From Deltaproteobacteria bacterium (lineage in GTDB: Bacteria; Desulfobacterota; Desulfomonilia; UBA1062), in NCBI GenBank assembly GCA_018433775.1, contig JAHDQN010000020.1:1-64000 (forward strand): DNA of 64,000 nucleotides, written 5' to 3'. How positions within the stretch are numbered: the stretch's first letter is position 1; each line of letters begins with the position of its first letter. The translations under genes and the position numbers were made by a program. The notes below the pieces were generated by a model. It did not search any database. It was given only the letters and a program-made list of their open reading frames with translations, and was not told the origin of the DNA. This document shows positions 9,439 to 18,047 of this stretch, piece after piece.

Positions 9439-10741
9439 GGTCCGCGTCATCGGCGGGGGGCTGGCCGGCGTGGAGGCGGCCCGGTTCCTGTCGGACAGGG
9501 GCCTGCTGGTCGAGCTCTTCGAGATGCGGCCCGTCAGGAGCACCCCTGCCCACAAGACCGGCCTGTTGGGCGAGCTCGTGTGCAGCAACTCGCTCAAGGG
9601 CACGGACCCGCAAACCGCCCACGGCCTGCTCAAAAAGGAGATATCCCGCCTGAACTCACTCGTGCTCCGGGCGGCACGGGAAACGAGCGTGCCCGCGGGC
9701 AAGGCCCTGGCCGTCGACCGGGAATCCTTCGCCGCGGCGATCACCCGCGAGATCGAGTCGGACGAGCGCATACAGGTCGTGCGCCGGGAGGTGTGCGAGA
9801 TCGACCCCCATACCCCCACCATCGTGGCTACCGGTCCGCTGACCTCCGATGCCCTCGCGGCGCGCCTGGCCGACATGCTGGGGAGCGAGAGGCTGTTTTT
9901 CTACGACGCCGTCTCACCCATCGTGGACGGGCAGAGCATCGACATGAGCCGCGCGTTCTTCGGCTCGCGCTGGGAGGAAGGCAGCACGGACTACCTGAAC
10001 TGTCCCCTGGAAAGAGACGAGTACGACCGCTTTGTCCGGGCGCTGCTGGAGGCGGACCGGGTGCAGGCGCATGCCTTCGAGGACGCCCGTTTCTTCGACG
10101 CGTGCCTGCCCGTGGAGGTGATCGCCGGGCGCGGAAGCGAGTCGCTGCGGTACGGCCCCATGCGGCCGGTGGGCATGGTTGACCCGTCGAGTGGCAGGCG
10201 ACCCTATGCCGTGCTCCAGCTGCGCAGGGAAAACCTGAAAGGCGACGCCTACAACATGGTGGGGTTCCAGACGCGGCTTACCTACCCCGAGCAGAAGCGA
10301 ATCTTCTCCCTCATCCCGGCGCTCTCCCGCGCAGTGTTCCACCGCTACGGGAGCATCCACCGGAACACCTACTTCGACTCGCCCCGGGTGCTGAACCGGG
10401 ACTTGAGCCTCAAGGGGTATCCCCGCATTTTTCTCGCAGGGCAGCTCACCGGCGTGGAAGGCTACGTGGAGTCCGCTTCCACCGGCATCTATGCCGCAAT
10501 CGGCCTGCTGTCGGGTCTCCGGGGAAGGGATCTCCCCGTCCCACCGGCCGACACCGCGCTGGGCGCCCTCATTCAGTACATCACAGAGCCGCGTGAAGAC
10601 AGACTTCAGCCTTCGAACATCAACTTTGGAATCATGGAAGCCCCGGTGAACATCCCCAAGAAAAGAAGAAAAGAGATACGACTTGAGCGTGAGGCCATGT
10701 CATTTGAGAACTGGTGCCATTCTCTGTCCGGTTTGATCTGA
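9419..10741 (+). CDS. trmFO: methylenetetrahydrofolate--tRNA-(uracil-5-)-methyltransferase
   Basis: Flavoprotein that makes m5U54 in the T loop of tRNA using methylene-tetrahydrofolate. 440 aa. FAD-binding VIGGGLAGVEAARFL at the N-terminus; conserved cysteines occur in LVCSNSLKG (about residue 59) and DACLPVEV (about residue 230); C-terminal LAGQLTGVEGYVES is the second FAD signature. The start lies inside topA, a 20-base overlap. A strong intrinsic terminator follows 27 bases after the stop. Confidence 0.96.
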   Translation: MKKTDRKVRVIGGGLAGVEAARFLSDRGLLVELFEMRPVRSTPAHKTGLLGELVCSNSLKGTDPQTAHGLLKKEISRLNSLVLRAARETSVPAGKALAVDRESFAAAITREIESDERIQVVRREVCEIDPHTPTIVATGPLTSDALAARLADMLGSERLFFYDAVSPIVDGQSIDMSRAFFGSRWEEGSTDYLNCPLERDEYDRFVRALLEADRVQAHAFEDARFFDACLPVEVIAGRGSESLRYGPMRPVGMVDPSSGRRPYAVLQLRRENLKGDAYNMVGFQTRLTYPEQKRIFSLIPALSRAVFHRYGSIHRNTYFDSPRVLNRDLSLKGYPRIFLAGQLTGVEGYVESASTGIYAAIGLLSGLRGRDLPVPPADTALGALIQYITEPREDRLQPSNINFGIMEAPVNIPKKRRKEIRLEREAMSFENWCHSLSGLI

Positions 10742-10768
10742 CTGACGCACTGAAATTATCGACTTACC

Positions 10769-10795
10769 GGGGCAGGCAGCAACCTGCCCCTTTTT
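10769..10795 (+). terminator. intrinsic terminator of dprA-topA-trmFO
   Basis: Perfect 8-base stem GGGGCAGG / CCTGCCCC with a 6-base loop followed by TTTTT. It lies between trmFO and the convergent cold-shock gene. Confidence 0.85.
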
Positions 10796-10807
10796 AGACT
10801 GTTCAGG

Positions 10808-11008
10808 CTACGCCTTCATTACATTTGCTGCCTGCGGGCCTTTGGGGCCCTTTACCACCTCGAAAACTACTTTGTCTCCCTCTGCAAGTGTTTTGAATCC
10901 ATCCTGCTTGATGGCAGAGTAATGCACGAACACATCGTTGCCGCCATCTTCCGTGATGAACCCGAAGCCCTTTTTCTCATTAAACCACTTAACTGTTCCT
11001 GTAGCCAT
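10808..11008 (-). CDS. cold-shock protein (CspA family)
   Basis: 66 aa single cold-shock domain that binds single-stranded RNA and DNA and melts RNA structure. RNP1 (KGFGFITED) and RNP2 (VFVHYSAI) are intact, and the length is exactly that of CspA proteins. The ATG has a GGAGGT ribosome site. A near-consensus promoter about 150 bases upstream gives it the long untranslated leader typical of cold-inducible csp genes. Whether it is cold-induced cannot be read from sequence. Confidence 0.96.
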   Translation of the reverse strand: MATGTVKWFNEKKGFGFITEDGGNDVFVHYSAIKQDGFKTLAEGDKVVFEVVKGPKGPQAANVMKA

Positions 11009-11159
11009 GCACTTACCTCCGTTTGCAGCCCCTTCTCTGGCAAGGAGAAGAAACCGTAATGCTGTTGTCTGGAAAAACGGACTTCCCAGAAACCTGAGGA
11101 AAACTTACAGAGGGTTTTACCGCGGGTTACTGTGGTAATTTCGTATTCCAGCTAAAAAC

Positions 11160-11188
11160 CATATAAAGGCAATTTTTCATGCTGTCAA
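11160..11188 (-). promoter_or_regulatory. sigma-70 promoter of the csp gene
   Basis: On the minus strand TTGACA, a 17-base spacer and TATATG. Transcription would begin near 11153 and give a leader of about 145 bases before the ATG, like the thermosensing leader of E. coli cspA. The interval 11009-11159 holds only this leader. Confidence 0.7.
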
Positions 11189-11339
11189 GGAAGAACGATT
11201 GAAATCTTTAAGGAAAATGACAGCCTTGCATGCCGGACACAACACGTGTTGCTTAGGAGTTGTTTTTTCCCTGCTTTTTCTCTTCCAGATACCCCTTGAA
11301 GCATACCGGTGAAGTTGTTATGCATCATTCTTGCGAGGG

Positions 11340-11370
11340 AAAAAATCCCCGGGGCTGCCCAGCCCCGGGG
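11340..11370 (-). terminator. strong hairpin upstream of pepD
   Basis: Perfect 10-base stem CCCCGGGGCT / AGCCCCGGGG, 4-base loop. On the minus strand it is followed by TTTTTT and would act as an intrinsic terminator, although no minus-strand gene reads into it. On the plus strand it ends 5 bases before the pepD ribosome site (11376-11382) and could hinder translation. Confidence 0.55.
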
Positions 11371-11387
11371 GATGCAAAGGAGCACAC

Positions 11388-12857
11388 ATGATGATGGAGG
11401 CGGTCGAGGGACTGAAACCGGAGGGACTGTGGCGGTATTTCCACGAGATATCGCTCATACCCAGGGAATCGAGACACGAGGGACGCATCAGGGAATACAT
11501 CGCAGGCGAGGCCGGGCGGCTCGGCCTGCGCCACGCCGTGGACCGGGCGGGCAACATAGTGGTCTACAAGCCGGGAGGGCGTTCCGGGCGGGCGGTCATC
11601 CTGCAGTCTCACCTGGACATGGTCTGCGAAAAGGACGAGGGCACGCTCCATGATTTTCAGAAAGACCCCCTCCGGCTCGTCCGCAGCGGCGACTGGATCG
11701 GCGCACAGGGAACCACGCTCGGCGCGGACAACGGCATCGGCGTGGCGGCCATGCTCGCCCTCATGGAAGACCCCTCCACCGCCCACCCGGACCTGGAGCT
11801 CCTCTTCACCATCGACGAGGAGACCGGGCTCACGGGCGCCAACCTGCTCGACACGGGCCTCCTCTCGGGCAGGACACTGATCAACCTCGACTCGGAAGAA
11901 GACGGCGTCTTCATCATCGGCTGCGCAGGGGGAAGGAGCACGCACCTCAGCCTGGACATCCCGTTCCAGGATATCCGCGAGGATCTCACTGCGGTCCTGG
12001 TGAAGGTCGCGGACCTCACCGGCGGCCACTCGGGCACGGATATCCACCGGGGGCGCGGCAATGCAGTCAAGCTCCTGGCCCGCTTTCTCAAAGACGTGCC
12101 TCCCACGATTCCCTTTCGCCTGGCATCGTTCTCGGGCGGGAGCAAGCACAACGTCATCCCCCGGGAGGCCCAGGCGGGCATCCTTGTCCGCAGGGAAGAC
12201 CTCGAGTCCCTCCGGGAGCTGGCTGACCGTGCCACCGTTGTGTATCACGGCGAACTGAGCGGCATCGACGACGGGGTGAAGGTCCTGCTCCAGGAAGAGG
12301 GCCCTGCTCCGGCGCGGCAGGCCGCGGCGCCCGGGGACGCGGCCCGGCTCCTGGACCTCGTCCATGCCCTGCCCCACGGCGTAATGAGCATGAACCCGTC
12401 CATGGAAGGCCTCGTGATCACCTCCACGAACCTCGCGATGTGCCGGTTTGCGGGCTCCAGATTCGATATACTCACCAGCCAGCGCAGCATCTACACCTCG
12501 TCTCTCTGGGACGTCTCGGAGATGATCGCCTCCATCGCCAGGATGGCGGGCGCCCGGGCGGAAAAGCTCCACGACTACCCCGCGTGGAGGCCGGATATGG
12601 ACTCTGAAGTTCTGGGCATCTCGCGGCAGGTATATGCCGGGCTTTTCGGTGAAGAGCCCGGGGTCGAGGTCATCCATGCGGGCCTGGAGTGCGCCGTGTT
12701 CGCAGAGAAGATACCCGGGCTCGACATGATCTCGCTGGGGCCCACCATCGAGCAGGCCCACTCCCCTTCGGAGCGGGTGCTCGTGCCCACGGTGGAGAAG
12801 ATGTGGGTCCTGCTCGTTGCGCTGCTGAACAGACTGACCGATCGGCCGGCAGCCTGA
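11388..12857 (+). CDS. pepD: aminoacyl-histidine dipeptidase (M20C)
   Basis: Cytoplasmic zinc dipeptidase/tripeptidase of the PepD (carnosinase-like) family. 490 aa against about 485 in E. coli. Metal and catalytic motifs in order: SHLDMVCEKD (about residue 68), GADNGIGVAAML, and the catalytic Glu pair in TIDEETGLTG (about residue 142); the lid domain with GGHSGTDIHRGRGN follows. Three consecutive ATGs start at 11388 behind AAAGGAG; the first is taken. It is a single gene and fits peptide use alongside the aromatic amino-acid operon. Confidence 0.95.
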   Translation: MMMEAVEGLKPEGLWRYFHEISLIPRESRHEGRIREYIAGEAGRLGLRHAVDRAGNIVVYKPGGRSGRAVILQSHLDMVCEKDEGTLHDFQKDPLRLVRSGDWIGAQGTTLGADNGIGVAAMLALMEDPSTAHPDLELLFTIDEETGLTGANLLDTGLLSGRTLINLDSEEDGVFIIGCAGGRSTHLSLDIPFQDIREDLTAVLVKVADLTGGHSGTDIHRGRGNAVKLLARFLKDVPPTIPFRLASFSGGSKHNVIPREAQAGILVRREDLESLRELADRATVVYHGELSGIDDGVKVLLQEEGPAPARQAAAPGDAARLLDLVHALPHGVMSMNPSMEGLVITSTNLAMCRFAGSRFDILTSQRSIYTSSLWDVSEMIASIARMAGARAEKLHDYPAWRPDMDSEVLGISRQVYAGLFGEEPGVEVIHAGLECAVFAEKIPGLDMISLGPTIEQAHSPSERVLVPTVEKMWVLLVALLNRLTDRPAA

Positions 12858-13138
12858 GCCAACGGCCGCCTGAGTGGCCGGATCCTTGAGCGGTTGAGCG
12901 GGCCACACCATGAATAATCAGGTCGCCTCCGGCGTGTGTCTTTTTTTGCCCCTGCGCCAGGTGCTCGGCACACCGGCCCCCTGCCCTCAGCGGGTTGCCG
13001 CGGCAGGCTCGTCTCATCCCCCTCTCACCGCTGCTTCACGGGAGACACGGGATTTATCTTTGCACCGGGCCTTACAACCGGTTGTATTCTCCCGGTCAAG
13101 GGTATAAACTATGATGAAAATTCAATGAGGTGATGTGC

Positions 13139-13825
13139 ATGAAGGATGGTTATAAACTGATGGGATTCCAATACGAGTTCACGGGCAGCCTCTACAGCCT
13201 GGGGCAGATTCCCCGGTGCAAGGTCGCCATGCTGGATCACCTGAAGCACGGCGACAAGCTGCTGATCGCGGGCGTGGGCCACGGCACCGAGGCGGTGGAG
13301 GCCGCCAGGCGGGGGATCGATGTCACCGCGGTGGACATCTCGAAGACCATGCTCAAATACATGCAGAAGAAGATCGACCGGGTACGGCTCGACAAGCCCA
13401 TCCGGATGATCAACAACGACATCCTCCTGGAGAGGCACCCGGAAGAATTCGATATGGTGATGGCCAACTATTTTCTCAACGTCTTTCCCCGGGATAAGAT
13501 GCTCGAGATCCTGACCCATCTCACCACCTTCGTCAAGCCGGGCGGCGCCATGGTGATCGGCGACTTCACCCTGCCCCGGGAGGGGGGGAGACTCTACAGA
13601 GCCTTCCAGACCGCCTACTGGTACATCGCGGCCACGATCTACTGGGCCACCGCGGACAACGCCATCCACCCCATCTACGACTATCCGGCCCTGCTCGGGT
13701 CGCTGGGCTTCGAGATCGAGGAGATCAAGAACCTCAAGATGCTGGGTATGAATTGCCACTGGTCGATTCTGGGGAGAAAGAAGGCCGGGGCGCAGGCCGT
13801 GTCAGGGTCGGCCGGGCAGAAGTAG
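13139..13825 (+). CDS. class I SAM-dependent methyltransferase
   Basis: 228 aa. Rossmann SAM-binding motif LIAGVGHGTEA (about residue 43) and the acidic motif II VTAVDIS are clear, and motif FVKPGGAMVIGDF follows. The C-terminal part (HPIYDYPALLGSLGF) recalls UbiE/RquA-type quinone methyltransferases, but that is a resemblance only. ATG 13139 is preferred to GTG 13130 because GAGGTGA sits five bases before it. It converges with the DUF2156 gene. Confidence 0.85.
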   Translation: MKDGYKLMGFQYEFTGSLYSLGQIPRCKVAMLDHLKHGDKLLIAGVGHGTEAVEAARRGIDVTAVDISKTMLKYMQKKIDRVRLDKPIRMINNDILLERHPEEFDMVMANYFLNVFPRDKMLEILTHLTTFVKPGGAMVIGDFTLPREGGRLYRAFQTAYWYIAATIYWATADNAIHPIYDYPALLGSLGFEIEEIKNLKMLGMNCHWSILGRKKAGAQAVSGSAGQK

Positions 13826-13935
13826 TCCGGGGCCGGCACCGGGCCGTAGCAGCCACACACACGGGGGCAGGCCCGGGGGATGATCGCTCCACCCTTATAA
13901 AGACCTGTGGCGAGTAATGTGAACCCGTCCCCAAA

Positions 13936-14988
13936 TCAGAAGAAGTTGGACAGCTTGAACATGACGAGGAAGGGCTTGAAGGGGAGCATCTCGCGGTGGC
14001 CGCCGAACACCTTGTTTTCCATCCCGCCGAACCGCGACTTGGTGAAGTAGAGCCCCGTGAAGCTGAAAATCCGGTTGCCGTAGCGGTACAGGAGGCGGTT
14101 GATCCTCTTCTGGAGCCTTGATTCACCCGGCATATCGGCGTCGTCCACCACCAGGGGGCACAGGCCCAAGTGCAGATCGCGCACTCCCTCCTGCCTGAAT
14201 ACCTCCATGGCGTGGACCATGAGCGGGTAAAAGATGCCGGGCTTGAACCTCGTGCTGAAGCGCGAGATGTTGGGCACGTAACCGGTGACCTTGTTTTCCC
14301 GGTAGACCGGATCGAAAAAAACGAACCCGATGAGCTCGCCGTTCAGGTAGGCATGGAACTTTCTCGTCTCGCCCTCGTACTCCATGTCCATGGGCCGGAT
14401 CAGAAACCCGATCTCCCGGTTTCTGACCCTGCGCGTCTTGAGCCATTCGTCCGTGAGCTGCCGGCACCTTTCGCCTTCGCACTCCTCGGTGATGAGAACG
14501 CCCTCTTTCCTGGCGTGGTTGACAGATGTCCTCAGGATCTGCTTTTTCTTGCCCTTGAGGTCCCACGACTGGAGGTCGAGGTCGATCTCAACCCCGAACT
14601 GGGTGGCATAGTATCCGAACCTCTGGTGGAGTATTCCTGCCACCTGCTCGGAAATCTGCACGAAGGTGGTGCTTTTCCCGTCTTTGAGCAACTCGGCAAG
14701 CAGGGTCTCGCGGTCGGCAGGGTCGCACACCGGGTCTGCGATGGTCAGGCGGCTGCCCCACTTTTCCCTGAAGGCGATGAAGCCCACGCCCGGAAGGTCG
14801 AAATAGTGCATATCGGGCTGCAGCGTGGAGAACGACATGCAGTGACTCCCGTATTTCCGGAGAAAGGCAAGTCGCTCGTCCAGGGAAAAGAGGTCTACCC
14901 TGCCCCTGATCCTGTCCCGGAACGGGTCGAGTGCAATCACCCGGGCTGAAACACCTTCAGCAGGTTTTGCCTTTGCCGCCACACTCAT
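13936..14988 (-). CDS. DUF2156 / lysyl-phosphatidylglycerol synthase C-terminal-like protein
   Basis: 350 aa soluble protein with a tandem GNAT-like fold related to the C-terminal domain of MprF-type aminoacyl-phosphatidylglycerol synthases. Supporting motifs are FREKWGSRLTIADPVCDP near the N-terminus and the central VNHARKEGV and YLNGELIGFVFFDPV. It lacks the membrane flippase part of MprF. Substrate unknown. HMG-CoA reductase is 146 bases upstream on the same strand, so they may be co-transcribed. Confidence 0.75.
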   Translation of the reverse strand: MSVAAKAKPAEGVSARVIALDPFRDRIRGRVDLFSLDERLAFLRKYGSHCMSFSTLQPDMHYFDLPGVGFIAFREKWGSRLTIADPVCDPADRETLLAELLKDGKSTTFVQISEQVAGILHQRFGYYATQFGVEIDLDLQSWDLKGKKKQILRTSVNHARKEGVLITEECEGERCRQLTDEWLKTRRVRNREIGFLIRPMDMEYEGETRKFHAYLNGELIGFVFFDPVYRENKVTGYVPNISRFSTRFKPGIFYPLMVHAMEVFRQEGVRDLHLGLCPLVVDDADMPGESRLQKRINRLLYRYGNRIFSFTGLYFTKSRFGGMENKVFGGHREMLPFKPFLVMFKLSNFF

Positions 14989-15134
14989 GCCATCACCCCC
15001 CTCTTGTGTCCTGTCTCCTTTTTAAAGCGTCCCGCTGCCATTGCATTCCCTTGCCCGGGGCCCCCTTGCCTGCATATCTCCCCCTGCAGGCTCGAGATTC
15101 CGGCTTATACCTGTCGACACTGTACTCTCGTCCT

Positions 15135-16742
15135 CTAGCGGTTTTTTCCCAGGCGCTCGTGGCTCGTGACCCAGTCGAGCGAGGCGATGGCCCCTGCCAG
15201 CGAGATCTCGCCGGCCGTAGCCGCGGCTGTCACGATCTCGGCGAACTTCAGGGCCTTGCCCGGGCCGTAGCATCCCAGCAGCTCCAGGCACTCACGCTGG
15301 GTGGGCAGACCGGTGCCGCCGCCGTAGGTGGCCACGATGAGGGAGGGCAGGGTTAACGAACCGTAGAGGTCGCCTTCAGGCGTGATCTCGGTGCAGACCA
15401 TGCCCGAGGATGACTCGGACACATTCGCCACGTCCTGGCCCGTGGCGATGAAGATGGCCGCCAGGGCGTTGGACGCGTGCAGGCCGTTGCTCACCGCGCC
15501 TCCCAGGAAGGCGCCGAGCTGGCAGGCCCTGCACAGGTAGTCGAGCGTCACGGGATCGACCCGCATGTTCTGGATCATGAACTCCCGGGGGATCCGGATC
15601 TCGCCGATAACCCTCTTGCCGCGGGTCTTGAGGTTGTTGATGAACGAGGCCTTCTTGTCGGTGGAGATGTTGCCGTCCATGTAGAAGTGCCTGACCGTGC
15701 TCACCTGGGAGAGGATCCAGTTGCATGCCGTAAACGTGCACATGCTCACCATGTTCTGCCCCGCGGCGTCGCCGGTGAAGTAGTTGAACCGCAAATACAC
15801 CAGCCTGCTGGCCACGTAGCGCTCGATGTCCAGGAGCTTTGCCACCTTGGAGCCAGACTCGGCATGGCCCCGTATATCTTCCATATGCCTGTCGACCCAC
15901 TGCACGAAATCCCTGGCCTCCCGGGCCGAATCGAAGGCAAAGGCCGGGGACCGCTGCATGCGGTCTTCCACCACCGTGACCTTTACGCCGCCGCACATGT
16001 TGAGGAGCTTCATGCCACGGTTGTAGGATGCAACCAGGGTGCCTTCACTCGTGCACATGGGGATGAAGTATTCCCCCTTCGCATGCTCTCCGTCGATCAG
16101 GAGCGGGCCTGCGAACCCGAGCGGCACCTGGGCCACGCCCGAGAAGTTTTCGATGTTGCCCTCGGTCACACCCGGATCGAATGAGTATTGCCTGATGTGG
16201 TGCAGGGCGGTTCGGGTATACTCCTCGACAAAGTCCTGCCGCTGTTTGACGATGCCGGGTGTGTAGTTGTGCTGCTTGTCGCAGGGGAGCCTGTTGGAGC
16301 TCGCGCGGGCCTCGACCACCGAGTCGGACGCCTCCAGATCGATCCTGCCGAACAGGTCGGTGTGACAGGAGACCGCGATTACATGCTCTCGGCTTCCGGC
16401 CAGCGCCGGGATGCGTACGTGGAACTCCACGTCCTGGCCCATGGGAAACGGGAGCGGCATGTCCGGGCATACCTCCCCGGCATTGATGCACGTCCCGTTG
16501 TTCTTCACGACCACGTCGTCCAGCCTCACCTCATGCCCGTTGATGGCGATGCCCTCGATCCCGGTCAGCCATGCGCTCTTCAGGGGATTCTTGATGATGA
16601 AGGACACGCCGCCTTCGATATTCTTCAGACTTCCTCTGCAGTAGATCTTTTCCAGGATAATGGGCGGTATGGGGATACGGCCCCTGGTTTCCGATGCACC
16701 GTGGACCAGAACGAGCCCAGGCTCTTTCGGAGTATTCTTCAT
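15135..16742 (-). CDS. hydroxymethylglutaryl-CoA reductase with extra N-terminal domain
   Basis: Reduces HMG-CoA to mevalonate (or runs in reverse). 535 aa. The catalytic set is visible: Glu in CTSEGTLVAS, Lys in STDKKAS, Asp in GQDVANVSESS and His near the C-terminus in TSHERLGKNR. GDAAGQNMV matches the class I NADPH-binding region (GDAMGMNM). The core begins only around residue 155; the first ~150 residues form an extra, apparently beta-rich region I cannot assign. No other mevalonate gene is near. GAGGGAG ribosome site; its likely leader contains the antisense of a repeated element. Confidence 0.9.
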   Translation of the reverse strand: MKNTPKEPGLVLVHGASETRGRIPIPPIILEKIYCRGSLKNIEGGVSFIIKNPLKSAWLTGIEGIAINGHEVRLDDVVVKNNGTCINAGEVCPDMPLPFPMGQDVEFHVRIPALAGSREHVIAVSCHTDLFGRIDLEASDSVVEARASSNRLPCDKQHNYTPGIVKQRQDFVEEYTRTALHHIRQYSFDPGVTEGNIENFSGVAQVPLGFAGPLLIDGEHAKGEYFIPMCTSEGTLVASYNRGMKLLNMCGGVKVTVVEDRMQRSPAFAFDSAREARDFVQWVDRHMEDIRGHAESGSKVAKLLDIERYVASRLVYLRFNYFTGDAAGQNMVSMCTFTACNWILSQVSTVRHFYMDGNISTDKKASFINNLKTRGKRVIGEIRIPREFMIQNMRVDPVTLDYLCRACQLGAFLGGAVSNGLHASNALAAIFIATGQDVANVSESSSGMVCTEITPEGDLYGSLTLPSLIVATYGGGTGLPTQRECLELLGCYGPGKALKFAEIVTAAATAGEISLAGAIASLDWVTSHERLGKNR

Positions 16743-16793
16743 GACACTCTCCCTCTTGAAAAAAATGAATCAGCCGTTTTATTTTCGCAGCGA

Positions 16794-16903
16794 ATCAATG
16801 GTATGAACCTTAAGGGCAAGCCCTGGGCCCTACTGAAGCCGCAAGCGGCGGGGAATGTGGCCCCACCTTCAAAGTCCTCCGAAGCGGACGCGAAGGAGGA
16901 TTC
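16794..16903 (+). ncRNA. structured intergenic element, copy 1 (HEARO/omega-RNA-like?)
   Basis: Begins ATCAATGGTATGA and folds locally into short hairpins: GGG-CAAG-CCC, GCCG-CAAG-CGGC, GGGG...CCCC and a closing CCTTC...GAAGG helix. By hand alignment about 89 of 112 columns match copy 2 at 27473. Strand is inferred from the shared 5' end; the minus strand would be the leader of HMG-CoA reductase. The likeness to orphan IscB-type guide RNAs is from memory and unproven. Confidence 0.5.
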
Positions 16904-16904
16904 A

Positions 16905-17000
16905 ATGAGTGATCCGGTAAAAGAAATTTTCACGGTCAACCGACGAACAAGATTCATGCCAGAAAAATCACCGGCAAATTATATCATTGCCCGCCTCTAA
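16905..17000 (+). CDS. possible 31-aa small protein
   Basis: Starts ATG at 16905, right after the repeated element and 4 bases after a strong GAAGGAGGA ribosome site. The 31-residue product begins MSDPVKEIF and ends NYIIARL; it is basic and rich in A/T codons, unlike its neighbours. No family recognised. It also covers the predicted minus-strand promoter of HMG-CoA reductase, so the frame could be coincidental. Confidence 0.3.
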   Translation: MSDPVKEIFTVNRRTRFMPEKSPANYIIARL

Positions 17001-17006
17001 TGTTTA
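16978..17006 (-). promoter_or_regulatory. candidate HMG-CoA reductase promoter
   Basis: On the minus strand TAAACA, a 17-base spacer and a perfect TATAAT. Transcription would start near 16971 and give a leader of about 230 bases containing the antisense of the repeated element. Confidence 0.5.
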
Positions 17007-17194
17007 ACGATAATAACAACATACATGATAACATTCCGATACCCTGTCACCGGCCAGGGTAATCCTGTTCCGTTCTATGAGAACTATTTTTCTCTCAATG
17101 TGAAAGAAGGGCAGATATCATGCGCCCTCATGGTTGCATGGACATCGCACACATGGAGATCACCAATCTCCTGCCCCCCAACTGCACGTCAGGG

Positions 17195-17671
17195 TCAGGC
17201 GGGATACAACAGATCCAGCTCCATATATTTCGCCGCGGGGTCGGGATTGAACCGGTAGGGGGCGATCTCCCTGAACCCCAGGCTCTCATAGAGCCGTATC
17301 GCCGCCTTCATGCGGTCCAGGGTGTCGAGCCTCATCTTCTCGTATCCCAGCACACCCGCCTCGCGGACGAGCGCTCTGCACAGGCTGCTCCCGACTCCCC
17401 GGTTCTTGAACCGGTCATACACGAACAGTCGCTTCATCTCGCAGATACGGGCCTCGAGAAGCCTGAGCCCCACCCCGCCCGCAGGCACACCCTCATGCAT
17501 GGCCAGGAGAAACAGCCCGTCCGGAGGGCCGTACATCTCCGGGAAGTTCAGGAATTCCCGGTCGATATCCTGAAAAGACAGATCCATGCTCAACCACTGT
17601 ATATAGTCCTTCGTGATCCGGATCGCGCAGGAAAAGTCCGAGTCCGTGGAGCAGTGTCTGATCTCGATCAT
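17195..17671 (-). CDS. GNAT-family N-acetyltransferase
   Basis: 158 aa if started at ATG 17671 (MIEIRHC), which has GGAAG six bases upstream; an in-frame ATG at 17695 is possible. The acetyl-CoA binding loop is FKNRGVGSSLCRALVREA (about residue 97), preceded by the strand MKRLFVYD and followed by LDTLDRMKAAIRLYESLGF, the typical C-terminal GNAT signature. Small-molecule or protein substrate unknown. Stands alone between intergenic regions. Confidence 0.88.
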   Translation of the reverse strand: MIEIRHCSTDSDFSCAIRITKDYIQWLSMDLSFQDIDREFLNFPEMYGPPDGLFLLAMHEGVPAGGVGLRLLEARICEMKRLFVYDRFKNRGVGSSLCRALVREAGVLGYEKMRLDTLDRMKAAIRLYESLGFREIAPYRFNPDPAAKYMELDLLYPA

Positions 17672-18047
17672 GTCGTTCTTCCGGTCGTCTGCCATGGCTG
17701 TGGTTTCAGATGATACAATGAGAGAGCCATAAAATCCATGCCCGGTTATAACAAGGTATTGGGAGATCATGAAGAAAGAATTGCGCGTAAACGTAAGCGG
17801 ATTTCAGGACCGTCCGGACCGGGCCCCCTGAATATATGCTCCCCGCTGTTCAGAGTACTTGATATCCGGCACGACAATGGTGCATCATCCACGTCGACAG
17901 GCACAAAAATGCCCGTGCCTATCCGAAATGCTCACTTCCCAAGCCTCAGCAAAAGAGAAACCCCAAGGTAACAGCCGCCTGAGAGGCATAACCGGTGCCG
18001 GGCAACCGGTTAAGGAAAACCAGCCCGAGTCTGGACCTTGCGGGGCG
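17672..18047. other. intergenic region, no gene seen
   Basis: 376 bases. The only structure is a 7-base stem AACCGGT / ACCGGTT at 17990-18011 and a small GGGG-CGCTA-CCCC hairpin just past the phosphoglucomutase stop; either may stop minus-strand transcription, but neither has a T tract. Confidence 0.4.

Noticed and set aside
7126-9876. 916-residue minus-strand open frame opposite topA and trmFO
   Set aside because: It mirrors the real genes; the composition (Arg/Gly/Leu/His-rich, no motifs) is the usual shadow of GC-rich codons.
11325-12911. 528-residue minus-strand frame opposite pepD
   Set aside because: The plus-strand frame has all PepD motifs and a ribosome site; this one has none.
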